Shown here: one piece after another, positions 34,044 through 42,970 of the stretch
How positions within the stretch are numbered: position 1 is the first letter of the stretch
Layout of the letters: the number at the start of each line of letters is the position of its first letter
DNA from: Nesterenkonia sphaerica
GTDB taxonomy: Bacteria; Actinomycetota; Actinomycetes; Actinomycetales; Micrococcaceae
Length of the DNA: 64,000 nt
Direction: 5' to 3'
NCBI RefSeq assembly: GCF_005771565.1
Contig: NZ_VAWA01000008.1
Coordinates: 62,001-126,000 of the forward strand
Made by a program: the position numbers and the translations under genes
The notes under the pieces: generated by a model
Database searches by the model: none
What the model saw: the letters and a program-made list of their open reading frames with translations, nothing else
What the model was told of the DNA's origin: nothing

Positions 34044-34107
34044 TGTGCGCAGTTGTCCCCTACCTGCCCACGAGGGGGCTGAGTTCACCACAGGCAGACT
34101 AACAGGA

Positions 34108-35250
34108 TCACGGAGCAAACTCGGCGAGCCGCCGTCCTACCCCAAAAAACTCTTCGACAGCGGCCGAAGTGCGGGCCGCTGCGTGGCCGTCGCCGTAGGG
34201 GTTCACTGCATGAGCCATAGATGCGTATGCCCGCGGACAGTCGAAGAGGTGCGAGACCTCACGGACGACGCGTTCCTCCTCGGTGCCGATCAACCGCACA
34301 GTTCCCGCCCCGACCGCCTCAGGCCGTTCAGTGTTGCTTCGCATCACCAGTACCGGTTTCCCGAGAGAAGGAGCTTCTTCCTGGACTCCACCCGAGTCTG
34401 TCAGGACGACTTTCGCTAGATTCATCAGTCGGGTGAACTCCCCATATGACAGAGGCTCCGTCACAATCACATTCGCGCACCCGTCCAAGGCGGGCAGGAT
34501 CGTCTCGCGCACTACCGGATTACGGTGGGCAGGGAGGATGATCCATGCCTCCGGGTAGTGCATGGCGAGACGGGCCAGGGCGCGTCCGACCCCCTGCATT
34601 GCCGTTCCCTGATTTTCCCGACGATGGGTCGTCACCAGCAGGATGTCTCGGTGCGAATCTGCGGCGCCTTCCAAGCGCGAGTCGGTAAAGGTAACCGGCT
34701 TATTCACCACTTCAAGCAGGGCGTCAATCACCGTATTGCCCGTGACCGTAATGATTTCCTCTGCGATGCCCTCGCGCAGGAGGTTATCTTTGGCCTGCAC
34801 GGTAGGAGTGAGGTGAAGTGAGGCAAGCTGAGATGTGACCTTTCGATTAGCCTCCTCCGGGAACGGCGAGGTCAGGTCAAAGGAGCGGAGGCCAGCTTCA
34901 GTGTGAATGACGGGTATGCCGCGGTTGAATGCCGCAAGAGCACCTGCAGCGGTGCTCGTGGTGTCTCCTTGGACGATAACTGCGTCGGTGCGAGCCGTGT
35001 CGAAGAGCTTGTCCAAACCATTTACTGTGCGGGTGAGCACGCCGTTAAGGGACTGGTGCGGCTGAATGACATTCAGGTCGTAGTCGGGTGTGATGCCGAA
35101 GAGCGCGTTGACCTGATCTAGCATTTCCCGATGCTGACCAGTGACCGTCGCCGTTACTTCCAGGGACGGCGCGGCTGCTAAAGCTTTGATGATGGGGGCC
35201 ATCTTGATGGCCTCGGGACGGGTGCCATAGACCGCCATGATGTTTTTCAT
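34108..35250 (-). CDS. wecB: UDP-N-acetylglucosamine 2-epimerase (non-hydrolysing)
   Basis: 380 aa; GAGGAG six bases before ATG 35250. Interconverts UDP-GlcNAc and UDP-ManNAc. Landmarks are VYGTRPEAIKMAPIIKAL, VTGQHREMLDQVNALFGI, VQGDTTSTAAGALAAFNRGI, VIHTEAGLRSFDLTSPFPEE with NRKVTSQLA, TTHRRENQG, and LTDSGGVQEEAPSLGKPVLV. All the catalytic acidic and histidine residues known for the family appear in these blocks. It lies 34 bases after the dehydrogenase that would oxidise its product, so the pair makes UDP-ManNAcA. A second, different epimerase is at 41875. Confidence 0.93.
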   Translation of the reverse strand: MKNIMAVYGTRPEAIKMAPIIKALAAAPSLEVTATVTGQHREMLDQVNALFGITPDYDLNVIQPHQSLNGVLTRTVNGLDKLFDTARTDAVIVQGDTTSTAAGALAAFNRGIPVIHTEAGLRSFDLTSPFPEEANRKVTSQLASLHLTPTVQAKDNLLREGIAEEIITVTGNTVIDALLEVVNKPVTFTDSRLEGAADSHRDILLVTTHRRENQGTAMQGVGRALARLAMHYPEAWIILPAHRNPVVRETILPALDGCANVIVTEPLSYGEFTRLMNLAKVVLTDSGGVQEEAPSLGKPVLVMRSNTERPEAVGAGTVRLIGTEEERVVREVSHLFDCPRAYASMAHAVNPYGDGHAAARTSAAVEEFFGVGRRLAEFAP

Positions 35251-35284
35251 TGATGGCTCCTCGAACCCGAGTACGAGGAATAGT

Positions 35285-36520
35285 TCATTGCCAGATTCCG
35301 CGCGTGTCGATCACCTTTGTACCTCCGAGTTGCGTCCTTGTCACGGTTTTGAAGACATCGTGATCCACCAGCAATACTCCAATATGGGCGGTGCTGAGGG
35401 CGTCCTCCGTGGGGGTGAGCGTGACGTTACGTTTCGCCGCAAGTGCGGCTGGCAACGCCTCAATGTGAGGCTCGACGGCCAAGATCTGAGTCGTCGGGTG
35501 ACGTTGAGCGAGGCTTTCCAGTATGTGGAGAGCTGGGGACTCACGAAGGTCATCAATATTGGGTTTAAAGGTCAGACCAAAGAGCCCAACAGTCGCGTCG
35601 CCGTCGTGGTCCTCGATCGCTTGCTCAATTCTTCCCAGAACCCATTCTGGCTTCGCATCGTTCGTCTCCCGTGCCGTCCTGATCAGCCGCGACTCTTCCG
35701 GGGCGGCCTCAACAATGAACCATGGATCAACGGCGATGCAATGACCACCTACTCCTGGTCCCGGTTGGAGGATGTTGACGCGGGGGTGGTGATTGGCCAG
35801 CTCAATGAGCTCCCATGGGTCGACTTCGAGCTTGTCACAAATCAGTGAGAGTTCGTTAGCGAAGGCAATGTTCACGTCTCGGAAACTGTTCTCGGTCAGC
35901 TTTGCCAGTTCAGCCGTTCGCGCGTTCGTCAGCAGCAGTTCACCCGAGCAGAAACTGCGGTACAGTTCCCTGGCTGCCACCGCTGCCTTCGGACTGATAC
36001 CGCCAATAATCCGGTCGTTGGTGAGCATTTCATGCATAATCTTCCCCGGCAGGACACGTTCGGGGCAATGTGCAACGTGTACATCCTCCGCCGACAGGTC
36101 TGGGCGTTCAGCGAGGAGGACGTCCCGAAGCCGCTCGGTGGTTCCGGGAGGGGAGGTGGACTCCAGAATGACGAGCTCCCCACCCTGTAGCTTGGGAGCG
36201 ACACTCTTGGCAGCAGCGTCAATATAGGTCAGATCCGCTTTCCGATTTTTTGTAAACGGCGTCGGGACTGCCACGATAAACGCATCCGCCGAAGGTGTCT
36301 CGTTAGTAGCGGAAAGCTTCCCCGCCTCGACCGCACGTTTGAGGACCTCGCGGAGGCCGGGCTCCACAAAAGGCACTTCTCCGCGGTTGACTGAATTGAC
36401 TACGGATTGCGATACGTCGACCCCAAAGGTGCGTACGCCGTGGTCAGCCAGAATCGCAGCTGTTGGAAGACCGATGTAGCCCAGTCCCACCACTGCTACC
36501 CGCTTGAAGTCCCTGGTCAA
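35285..36520 (-). CDS. wecC: UDP-N-acetyl-D-mannosamine dehydrogenase
   Basis: 411 aa from TTG 36520; GGAG lies 9 bases upstream, and no ATG or GTG fits. Oxidises UDP-ManNAc to UDP-ManNAcA with NAD. N-terminal Rossmann motif VAVVGLGYIGLPTAAILADH; IVAVPTPF; LESTSPPGTTE; the HCPERVLPGKI block; KLTENSFRDVNIAFANELSL; and the catalytic cysteine in GVGGHCIAVDPWFIV. The C-terminal domain has GLFGLTFKPNIDDLRESPAL. The product is a precursor of ManNAcA-containing teichuronic acids. It is 15 bases downstream of the lipoprotein gene. Confidence 0.92.
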   Translation of the reverse strand: MTRDFKRVAVVGLGYIGLPTAAILADHGVRTFGVDVSQSVVNSVNRGEVPFVEPGLREVLKRAVEAGKLSATNETPSADAFIVAVPTPFTKNRKADLTYIDAAAKSVAPKLQGGELVILESTSPPGTTERLRDVLLAERPDLSAEDVHVAHCPERVLPGKIMHEMLTNDRIIGGISPKAAVAARELYRSFCSGELLLTNARTAELAKLTENSFRDVNIAFANELSLICDKLEVDPWELIELANHHPRVNILQPGPGVGGHCIAVDPWFIVEAAPEESRLIRTARETNDAKPEWVLGRIEQAIEDHDGDATVGLFGLTFKPNIDDLRESPALHILESLAQRHPTTQILAVEPHIEALPAALAAKRNVTLTPTEDALSTAHIGVLLVDHDVFKTVTRTQLGGTKVIDTRGIWQ

Positions 36521-36535
36521 TGTGTTAACTCCTGA

Positions 36536-37582
36536 CTAGGGGCGATCACCAAAGTTTTCGTAAACCTCCCGGGCGAACTCCAGTGACTCTTCGTTCGGTT
36601 CCGTGAGTCCGTGGATGCCGTAGACGTCATAGAGCGGATCACCTTCGCCCAGGTCTTCGTCTCCAGCGATCGCGAGGAGGGCCTCGGTGATTACCTGGTG
36701 CTCCTCCTCGCTGAGAACGTCAGAAGCGATGATTCCGGGATTGGGGATCGGTCCTGCCCAAGCAAAGACGACAACTTCCTCGCCGACGTCAGGAGTGTCC
36801 TCCACGACTTGCCGGCGAGCGTCGATGCCGGAAGTGCCCACCGCGACCTCACCATGGTAGACGTCGAGCACTGATTGAGCCTGGTCACCGGCGAATCGAG
36901 CGTCGACCTCCGTGCCAAGTGCGTCAATCTGAGTCTGGGGAAAGAAATAAGTGGCGGCCAAACCCTCATCCACATATGTCACCGAGCTGCCGTCGGGTAT
37001 GTTTTCGAGTGCTTCTGCACCTACCGGACCATACTCGGCTCGCTGACCAGTCTCCTCGTCGTAGATCCCATTGCAGAACAAGTATCCAGCCTCATCCGCG
37101 ACGGGCCGCTCTTCGCAGTAAGTGTGGGGATCATTTGTGAACCATTGAGCCACATGTACAGACTCACCATTTCGGACGGATTGAAGGATAGCCGCTGCGC
37201 CAGCTCCCTCTTCCGCCTCAGCGATCCGGAGAGCGGTCGTCATCAGTAAGTGAGCGTCACCGGCATCCACAGCGCGCAGTGCGCTGTTGTGAGTCTCAAA
37301 CTCTTCGATCTCAACAGGAACGCCTCCCAGCTCGTCGGACAGCTCCTCGGCAAGGCGCTCCTCCGCCCCATCGGACTCCTGCTCACTTTCGGAAGCGACA
37401 AGGCCCATCACCAGGGTGTCCACCGACGTGATATTCGCCTCGGCGGCAGAGTCACCACTGGGCTCTTCCGTTTGGTCCTGCGCTTCATTTCCGCCACCCC
37501 CGCCGTCACCTTCGGCGCAAGCGCCGAGGAGGAGCATGAATAGGCTCGCCAGTCCAAGAGCTGTCATCGATTTCATACGCAT
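36536..37582 (-). CDS. lipoprotein, PhnD-type phosphate/phosphonate solute-binding protein
   Basis: 348 aa from ATG 37582; AAGGA eight bases upstream favours this over the ATG at 37591. A lipobox LLGAC (~22-26) follows a hydrophobic signal, so it would be a lipid-anchored surface protein, with a Gly/Glu-rich linker next. The body fits periplasmic-binding-protein fold II of the PhnD/PtxB type: DTLVMGLVASES near the start, VEIEEFETHNSALRAVDAGD, GDAHLLMTTALRIAEA, VTYVDEGLAATYFFPQTQID, VYHGEVAVGTSGIDAR and FAWAGPIPNPGIIASDVLSE. No ABC permease or ATPase accompanies it; instead it leads the wecC-wecB operon. Its ligand is unknown and may be a glycan or phospho-compound. Confidence 0.75.
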   Translation of the reverse strand: MRMKSMTALGLASLFMLLLGACAEGDGGGGGNEAQDQTEEPSGDSAAEANITSVDTLVMGLVASESEQESDGAEERLAEELSDELGGVPVEIEEFETHNSALRAVDAGDAHLLMTTALRIAEAEEGAGAAAILQSVRNGESVHVAQWFTNDPHTYCEERPVADEAGYLFCNGIYDEETGQRAEYGPVGAEALENIPDGSSVTYVDEGLAATYFFPQTQIDALGTEVDARFAGDQAQSVLDVYHGEVAVGTSGIDARRQVVEDTPDVGEEVVVFAWAGPIPNPGIIASDVLSEEEHQVITEALLAIAGDEDLGEGDPLYDVYGIHGLTEPNEESLEFAREVYENFGDRP

Positions 37583-37760
37583 GCTGAACATCCTTGGGTT
37601 TAGCGTCCTTTATCTTGGTGGTTCGGTATGGGGTGGTCGCGCGCTGAAGGTTTCTGGCGCCGTAGCCGACCTGCTGGAAACTCTAAGTGCATCTCAACCG
37701 GGTCACAACCCGACGGCAATCGCTTAGTAATCCTCACGCACTCCTCAGGAGGGGGACCTG

Positions 37761-38753
37761 TCAACGGCTTAATATCTGCACCTGGCCGACCGACGCCGAT
37801 TCAATCATGGCCTCAGCTACGCGTAAGGTGTTCAACCCTTCCCGCATGCTCACCGCGTCATTGCGTTTGCCAAGCACCGCGTCACGGAACGCCTCGTGTT
37901 CCACCTTCAACGGTTCGCGTTTCGTCATCGCGAATCGAGTGACATTGCCTTCACTCACACCACGAAAATTTGAGATCGCCTCCCATTCCGTGTCGATGGT
38001 GCCATTTTCGTAGAACGTGAGGTCGGCGGTCAGCGTATCTGCCACGAACGCCCCCTTCTCCCCCGTAACCACAGTGAGCCTTTCCTTCATGGGCGATAAC
38101 CAGTTCACCAAATGGGAGGTGATCACACCGTTTGATAGTTGGCATGAAGCGGTGACCATGTCCTCGTGCGCACGCCCCGAACGCGTGCTGGTCTGTGCGG
38201 ATACTGATATGTAGTGCGATTGCGCGAGCCAGGCCGTGAGGTCGATATCGTGAGTTCCCAGGTCTTTGACAACTCCGACGTCGGCCACGCGAGCAGGGAA
38301 GGGACCCTGTCTGCGCGTGGTGATTTGATAGACATCACCAAGGTCTCCATTTCCGACGCGCGCCCGTACCGACTGCAGCGCGGGGTTGAACCGCTCGATA
38401 TGCCCTACCGCGCCGACGAGACCGGCCGATTCGAAGGCCTCAGCCAGCTTTTCACCGCCTTCCAAAGTGGCGGCGATAGGCTTTTCGACCATAGTGTGGA
38501 CGCCGGCTCGCGCCAGAGCGAGTCCAACCTCTTCGTGGAGGCCCGTAGGGACAGCACAAACAGCCATGTCGATGCCATGCTCAATGAGTTCATCGGCGCT
38601 CCGGCACAGCGGCAGGTTGCCCGCCGCGCCGTGTGGATCACCGTAGGCGTCCGCCACTGCGACCAATTCCACGCCATCAAGTTCACGCACCACGCGCGTG
38701 TGGTGCCTCCCCATCATGCCAAGCCCAATGACACCGACACGCAGCAGTCCCAT
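37761..38753 (-). CDS. wbpB: Gfo/Idh/MocA oxidoreductase, UDP-GlcNAcA 3-dehydrogenase type (WbpB/WlbA)
   Basis: 330 aa, starting in an ATGA overlap with the aminotransferase gene. N-terminal NAD site LRVGVIGLGMMGRHHTRVVR, then ADELIEHGIDMAVCAVPTGL, and the family signature MVEKPIAATLEGGEKLAEAF with the catalytic Lys. The KDLGTHDIDLTAWL stretch carries the second conserved Asp/His pair. In the WbpA-B-E-D pathway this enzyme oxidises C3 of UDP-GlcNAcA before transamination. Assignment within this broad family rests on the four-gene context. Confidence 0.82.
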   Translation of the reverse strand: MGLLRVGVIGLGMMGRHHTRVVRELDGVELVAVADAYGDPHGAAGNLPLCRSADELIEHGIDMAVCAVPTGLHEEVGLALARAGVHTMVEKPIAATLEGGEKLAEAFESAGLVGAVGHIERFNPALQSVRARVGNGDLGDVYQITTRRQGPFPARVADVGVVKDLGTHDIDLTAWLAQSHYISVSAQTSTRSGRAHEDMVTASCQLSNGVITSHLVNWLSPMKERLTVVTGEKGAFVADTLTADLTFYENGTIDTEWEAISNFRGVSEGNVTRFAMTKREPLKVEHEAFRDAVLGKRNDAVSMREGLNTLRVAEAMIESASVGQVQILSR

Positions 38754-39844
38754 CAGGCACCGGCTTCCGACAGCGTGTTGACAGCCGTCACGATCCGTTC
38801 AAGGTCTGCACTACTCAGTGAGGGGTGCACTGGTAGTGAGAGCACCTCGCGAGCAGCTTGTTCCGTGTGAGGCAAGTCCTCGGGGCGTTGAAAGGATGGA
38901 AGGCGGTGATTCGGAATGGGGTAGTAAGCGCCGCTGCCAACCTCGTGTTCGGACTTCAGTGCGGCGGCGAATCCGTCGCGGTCCTCCGGGATGCGAATGG
39001 TGTACTGGTGGTATACATGTTCCGCACCTGAGGCAACCTCGGGAGTCTTGACTCCTTCAATATTGGCGGAGAGGTAGGCGGCGTTGGCCTGGCGCTGCTT
39101 GGTCCAATTCTTTATTTTGGTTAATTGCACTCGCCCAATTGCGGCATGTAGGTCAGTCATGCGGGCGTTGAATCCCACAATCTCATTTTCGTACTGACGC
39201 TCCATACCCTGGTTGCGCAGTAGGCGAAGGTTGCGCTCTACGGCAGGGTCTCCTGTGGAGACCATTCCGCCTTCACCTGAGGTCATGTTCTTGGTTGGGT
39301 AGAGGGAGAACATTCCAAAGTCACCGAAGGTGCCCACGTTTCTTCCATGGATAGAGGCTCCATGAGCTTGGGCCGCGTCTTCGAAGAGGTTGATCCCTCG
39401 GCTGTTGGCCAAATTCCGGAAAGCCTCCATGTTCGCGGGGTGACCGTATAGGTGCACCGGCATGATGCCTTTGGTTCTCTCCGTGATTAGCGTTTGGACG
39501 TGGTCGACGTCCATGCAGTAATGATCTAACTCGATGTCGGCAAAGACGGGGGTGGCGCCTGTCAGCGCGACGGAGTTGGCCGTGGCAGCGAAGGTAAAGG
39601 ATGGCACAATCACCTCATCCCCTGCCCCCACGCCGGCGGCCAGCAGCCCTAGGTGAAGTCCCGATGTCCCGGAGTTCACCGCGACTGCGGCACGGCCGTC
39701 GAGCAGGACGTCGGAGAACTCCTTTTCGAATTCAGCGACTTCGGCACCTTGAGCTAATCGGCCAGAGGCCAGCACCGCGTCGACAGCGGCACGCTCCCCC
39801 TCGCCTATGATCGGCTTGGCTGCCGGGATGAATGTTTTGCTCAT
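38753..39844 (-). CDS. wbpE: DegT/DnrJ/EryC1/StrS aminotransferase, WbpE/WlbC type
   Basis: 363 aa, in ATGA overlap with genes on both sides. A PLP-dependent sugar aminotransferase that adds the 3-amino group to UDP-3-keto-GlcNAcA. Landmarks are AVAVNSGTSGLHLGLLAAGV, EVIVPSFTFAATANSVALTG, PVHLYGHPANMEAF, LFEDAAQAHGASIHGRNVGT (conserved Asp and Gln near PLP) and FSLYPTKNMTSGEGGMV with the Schiff-base lysine. Full length with no damage. Confidence 0.9.
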   Translation of the reverse strand: MSKTFIPAAKPIIGEGERAAVDAVLASGRLAQGAEVAEFEKEFSDVLLDGRAAVAVNSGTSGLHLGLLAAGVGAGDEVIVPSFTFAATANSVALTGATPVFADIELDHYCMDVDHVQTLITERTKGIMPVHLYGHPANMEAFRNLANSRGINLFEDAAQAHGASIHGRNVGTFGDFGMFSLYPTKNMTSGEGGMVSTGDPAVERNLRLLRNQGMERQYENEIVGFNARMTDLHAAIGRVQLTKIKNWTKQRQANAAYLSANIEGVKTPEVASGAEHVYHQYTIRIPEDRDGFAAALKSEHEVGSGAYYPIPNHRLPSFQRPEDLPHTEQAAREVLSLPVHPSLSSADLERIVTAVNTLSEAGA

Positions 39845-40437
39845 GACTGTCCCTCTGTCGGAGCCAACGTGCCGTCGTGCTCACTGTACCTTTCACCGGT
39901 CGCTGGACAATGCCACACGCCGCCCTCTTCATACAACGGGTGCCCGGACTTACCCACCCACCCATGCTGGCGGGCCGGCACACCGGCGACGAGCGCATAG
40001 GCCGGCACATCCTTTGTCACCACCGCGCCTGCCGCGACCGTGGCCCACTCTCCAATCGTCACCGGGGCGACACAAACAGCGCGCGCACCGATGGAAGCAC
40101 CCTTCTCGACGGTGACCCCGACGGGCGTCCAATCGCGTCCGCTCTTCAGTGTGCCATCGGGCGAAATGGAGCGAGGGTAAGTGTCGTTGGTCAGCACCAC
40201 GGCGGGGCCAATAAAGACCCCTCTGCCGAGCGCAGCCGGTTCGTACACTAGCGCGTAATTCTGAACCTTAGAGTTCTCCCCCATCGTGACGCCGGCGCCG
40301 ATGTAGGCGCCCCTGCCCACAATGCAGTCGGTTCCGAGCTGCGCCCCCTCACGCACCTGGGCTAGGTGCCATACTTTGGTGCCCTCCCCTAGGCGGGCAC
40401 GTTCAGAGACGTCGGCGCTGGCTGCAATGTATGTCAT
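39841..40437 (-). CDS. wbpD: left-handed beta-helix N-acetyltransferase, WbpD/WlbB type
   Basis: 198 aa; AGGAGG before ATG 40437. Hexapeptide-repeat acetyltransferase (IVGRGAYIGAGVTMGENSKV, GASIGARAVCVAPVTIGEWA, TVAAGAVVTKDVPAYALVAG). It would use acetyl-CoA to acetylate the 3-amino group, giving UDP-2,3-diacetamido-2,3-dideoxy-glucuronate. Typical length. The C-terminal YEEGGVWHCPATGERYSEHD matches the WbpD-type ending, where the substrate carboxylate is held. Confidence 0.88.
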   Translation of the reverse strand: MTYIAASADVSERARLGEGTKVWHLAQVREGAQLGTDCIVGRGAYIGAGVTMGENSKVQNYALVYEPAALGRGVFIGPAVVLTNDTYPRSISPDGTLKSGRDWTPVGVTVEKGASIGARAVCVAPVTIGEWATVAAGAVVTKDVPAYALVAGVPARQHGWVGKSGHPLYEEGGVWHCPATGERYSEHDGTLAPTEGQS

Positions 40438-40460
40438 GGGGCCTCCTGCTCGCTGGTACC

Positions 40461-41750
40461 TCAGGCTTTACCGATGACCCGGTAGATGACACCCGGCCAC
40501 TTCTCGGCGCTGCTCACACGGCGACCGTCAATAAATGCTCTCACTCCAGGCAATTTGGCCGGAGTGAGAGAGCCATACTCAGGATGGTCGGCCTGCACCA
40601 CAGCGGCATCGACGGGCTGGCCCTGGTGGTAAGCGTCAAACCCGAGGGCGGCGAGTTCTTCATCTGTGTACAAGGGGTCGTGCACCTGAACCGTTGCTCC
40701 TCGCTGCTTCAGCGCTTCGACGGTCGCAAACACACCTGAGAAGGCAGTCTCCTTGACCTGGCCGCGGTAGGCCGCCCCCAGGACCACCACTACCGCACCA
40801 GTCAGGTCTCCATACGCCCCTTCTAGCACACCTACGGTGTAGTCCGGCATGCCGGCGTTAGCCTCACGAGCCGCTCGCACCACCGTCGCTGAGGGGTCAT
40901 TCCACAGGTACAGCCGGGGATAGACGGGGATACAGTGTCCCCCCACAGCGATGCCGGGTTGGTGGATGTGGCTGTACGGCTGTGAGTTGGAAGCCTCGAT
41001 CACCTGGTAGACATCGATGCCCGCTTCTGCAGCGAATTTTGCGAACTGGTTGGCCAGCCCAATATTCACGTCACGGTATGTGGTCTCTGCGAGTTTGGCC
41101 AGTTCAGAGGCTTCTGCTGATCCCAGGTCCCATACGCCATTTCCGCGTGCCAGGTCAGGTCGATCATCAAAATCGAGCACGGACTGGTAAAAATCAACCC
41201 CAAGTTGGGCTCCGGTCTCGGTGAGTCCGCCGACGAGCTTGGGGTATTTGCGGAGATCTTCGAAGACCCGTCCGGTGAGAACTCGCTCAGGGGAAAAAAC
41301 CAAGTGAAAGTCCCGGCCTTCTACCAGTCCGGAACCGTCTTCAAGCATCGGCTTCCATCTGCCTCTGGTTGTCCCGACAGGGAGGGTCGTCTCGTAGGAC
41401 ACAAGCGTCCCAGGCGTAAGGTGTTTCGCAAGCTCAGTAGTGGCTCCGTCCATCCATCCGAAGTCAGGCTTGGCCTCGGAATCGACGAACAGCGGGACGA
41501 CCAGGACCACTGCGTCAGCTTCGGGTACTGCCTCCGCGTAGCTTGTTGTGGCTCGAAGGTGACCTGCCGGGACCAGCTGGGATAACTTCTGTTGGAGGTG
41601 GGCTTCTCCGGGGAAGGGCTCCACTGCATTGTTGACCGATTCCACTACCTGGGTGTTGACGTCCACGCCCACCACTTGATGGCCCTTGGATGCGAACTGG
41701 ACAGCAAGCGGGAGTCCGATCTTTCCGAGCGCAATGACGGCAATCTTCAC
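40461..41750 (-). CDS. wbpA: UDP-N-acetyl-D-glucosamine 6-dehydrogenase, WbpA type
   Basis: 429 aa from GTG 41750 (VKIAVIALGKIGLPLAVQFA); the frame extends to 41831 but those codons lack conserved sequence. Oxidises UDP-GlcNAc to UDP-GlcNAcA, first step of the ManNAc3NAcA route. Landmarks are VVPLFVDSEAKPDFGWMDGA, YETTLPVGTTRGRW, FSPERVLTGRVFEDLRKYPK, KLAETTYRDVNIGLANQFAK, catalytic Cys in IAVGGHCIPVYPRLYLW, and GAAYRGQVKETAFSG. It is the first gene of a tight four-gene operon ending at 37761. Distinct from wecC in sequence. Confidence 0.88.
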   Translation of the reverse strand: MKIAVIALGKIGLPLAVQFASKGHQVVGVDVNTQVVESVNNAVEPFPGEAHLQQKLSQLVPAGHLRATTSYAEAVPEADAVVLVVPLFVDSEAKPDFGWMDGATTELAKHLTPGTLVSYETTLPVGTTRGRWKPMLEDGSGLVEGRDFHLVFSPERVLTGRVFEDLRKYPKLVGGLTETGAQLGVDFYQSVLDFDDRPDLARGNGVWDLGSAEASELAKLAETTYRDVNIGLANQFAKFAAEAGIDVYQVIEASNSQPYSHIHQPGIAVGGHCIPVYPRLYLWNDPSATVVRAAREANAGMPDYTVGVLEGAYGDLTGAVVVVLGAAYRGQVKETAFSGVFATVEALKQRGATVQVHDPLYTDEELAALGFDAYHQGQPVDAAVVQADHPEYGSLTPAKLPGVRAFIDGRRVSSAEKWPGVIYRVIGKA

Positions 41751-41862
41751 TGGTGAACGACCTTCACTTCTCTTGGGATGTGTTAAACAGGCTCTGCGGA
41801 ACCAGTAGCCAAGCATACCGGTGCCAGTCAACTATGCTTCTCGACGCCCGATGATGGTCCGA

Positions 41863-41868
41863 TAGGCT
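41863..41868 (+). promoter_or_regulatory. -10 box TAGGCT, leaderless promoter
   Basis: TAGGCT ends 6 bases before ATG 41875. TCGACG at 41841-41846, 16 bases upstream, could be the -35. It drives the plus-strand wing of the glycan locus, divergent from wbpA. Confidence 0.55.
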
Positions 41869-41874
41869 GACGCC

Positions 41875-42948
41875 ATGCGTATTATCAGTGTGGTCGGTGC
41901 CAGACCACAGTTTGTGAAATTGGCTCCCATCGCTTCAGCAATGCGTGGCCACGCGGAACATCTCATCGCTCACACGGGACAGCATTATGACGAGGTAATG
42001 TCAGATGTGTTCTTCCAGGATTTGGGGATTCCGGCGCCAGACTTTCATCTCGGTGTGGGGTCGGGGTCTCACGGTCGGCAGACGGGGGCAATGCTTGCCG
42101 GGCTTGAAGAAGTCTTTGAGCAAGCGTCTCCGGACTGTGTGCTCGTGTACGGCGACACGAACTCGACGCTCGCGGCGGCGCTCGCCGCAGTAAAAATGCA
42201 TATTCCGGTTGCACACCTCGAGGCTGGTCTCCGCTCGTTCAACCGGCGAATGCCGGAAGAACACAACAGAGTGCTCACTGATCACGCCTCTGACCTACTC
42301 TTGGCTCCGACCGAAGGAGCTATGAGTCATCTCGCTAGCGAGGGGTTGTCTGAGCGCAGCGTCTTAGTCGGTGACGTGATGACAGACGTTCTGTTCCTAA
42401 CTCGGGAATCCACCAACGGCCGAGCAGGACTCCCTGACTGGCTGGAGCCAGGAGGCTACTACCTCAGTACAATCCACCGCCCGGACAACACCGACGACCC
42501 TGAGCGGCTCTCCGCCATCCTTACCGAGCTGGCTCAGCTGGATAAACCTGTCCTATTGTTAGCTCATCCCCGCCTTCGTTCCTTGGCCCATAAACACGGC
42601 TTGGAATTGGATGCGGGGGCCTTAGAGCCTGCCGCCCCTCTTGCTTATCCGCAGTTGGTCCATGCGGTGGAGAACTCCGCTGGCGTAGTGACAGACTCTG
42701 GAGGGTTGCAGAAGGAAGCGTTTCTCTTACGAGTCCCCTGCACAACAGTGCGACCGGAAACTGAGTGGGTGGAGACCGTCGATCTGGGGTGGAACGTATT
42801 AGTATCCGAAGATCTCAGCGAATTAGCTACTGCGGTGAGCCGCCCGGCTCCTACTGCCACCGACGCGGCCCCGTACGGCACAGGACATGCAGCCCAAAAC
42901 GTGGTGGCAGCTCTACTTCGTGAAAGTGGTTTTCCATCGGAAAGGTGA
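41875..42948 (+). CDS. wbpI: UDP-sugar 2-epimerase, WbpI type
   Basis: 357 aa. Landmarks are IISVVGARPQFVKLAPIASA, HTGQHYDEVMSDVFFQDLGI, VYGDTNSTLAAALAAVKMHI, PVAHLEAGLRSFNRRMPEEH, STIHRPDNTDD, and VVTDSGGLQKEAFLLRVPCT. The VVGARPQF opening and RRMPEE-type motif are those of the WbpI branch, which turns UDP-GlcNAc3NAcA into UDP-ManNAc3NAcA, rather than of WecB (VYGTRPEA). It stands divergent to wbpA-D-E-B and completes that pathway. Confidence 0.85.
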   Translation: MRIISVVGARPQFVKLAPIASAMRGHAEHLIAHTGQHYDEVMSDVFFQDLGIPAPDFHLGVGSGSHGRQTGAMLAGLEEVFEQASPDCVLVYGDTNSTLAAALAAVKMHIPVAHLEAGLRSFNRRMPEEHNRVLTDHASDLLLAPTEGAMSHLASEGLSERSVLVGDVMTDVLFLTRESTNGRAGLPDWLEPGGYYLSTIHRPDNTDDPERLSAILTELAQLDKPVLLLAHPRLRSLAHKHGLELDAGALEPAAPLAYPQLVHAVENSAGVVTDSGGLQKEAFLLRVPCTTVRPETEWVETVDLGWNVLVSEDLSELATAVSRPAPTATDAAPYGTGHAAQNVVAALLRESGFPSER

Positions 42949-42970
42949 AAGTCAAAGGTGGGCATGCCTC

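Noticed and set aside
37698-37713. Small hairpin CGGGT-CACA-ACCCG as a terminator after wbpB
   Set aside because: Only 5-bp arms and no T-run on either strand; too weak to call.
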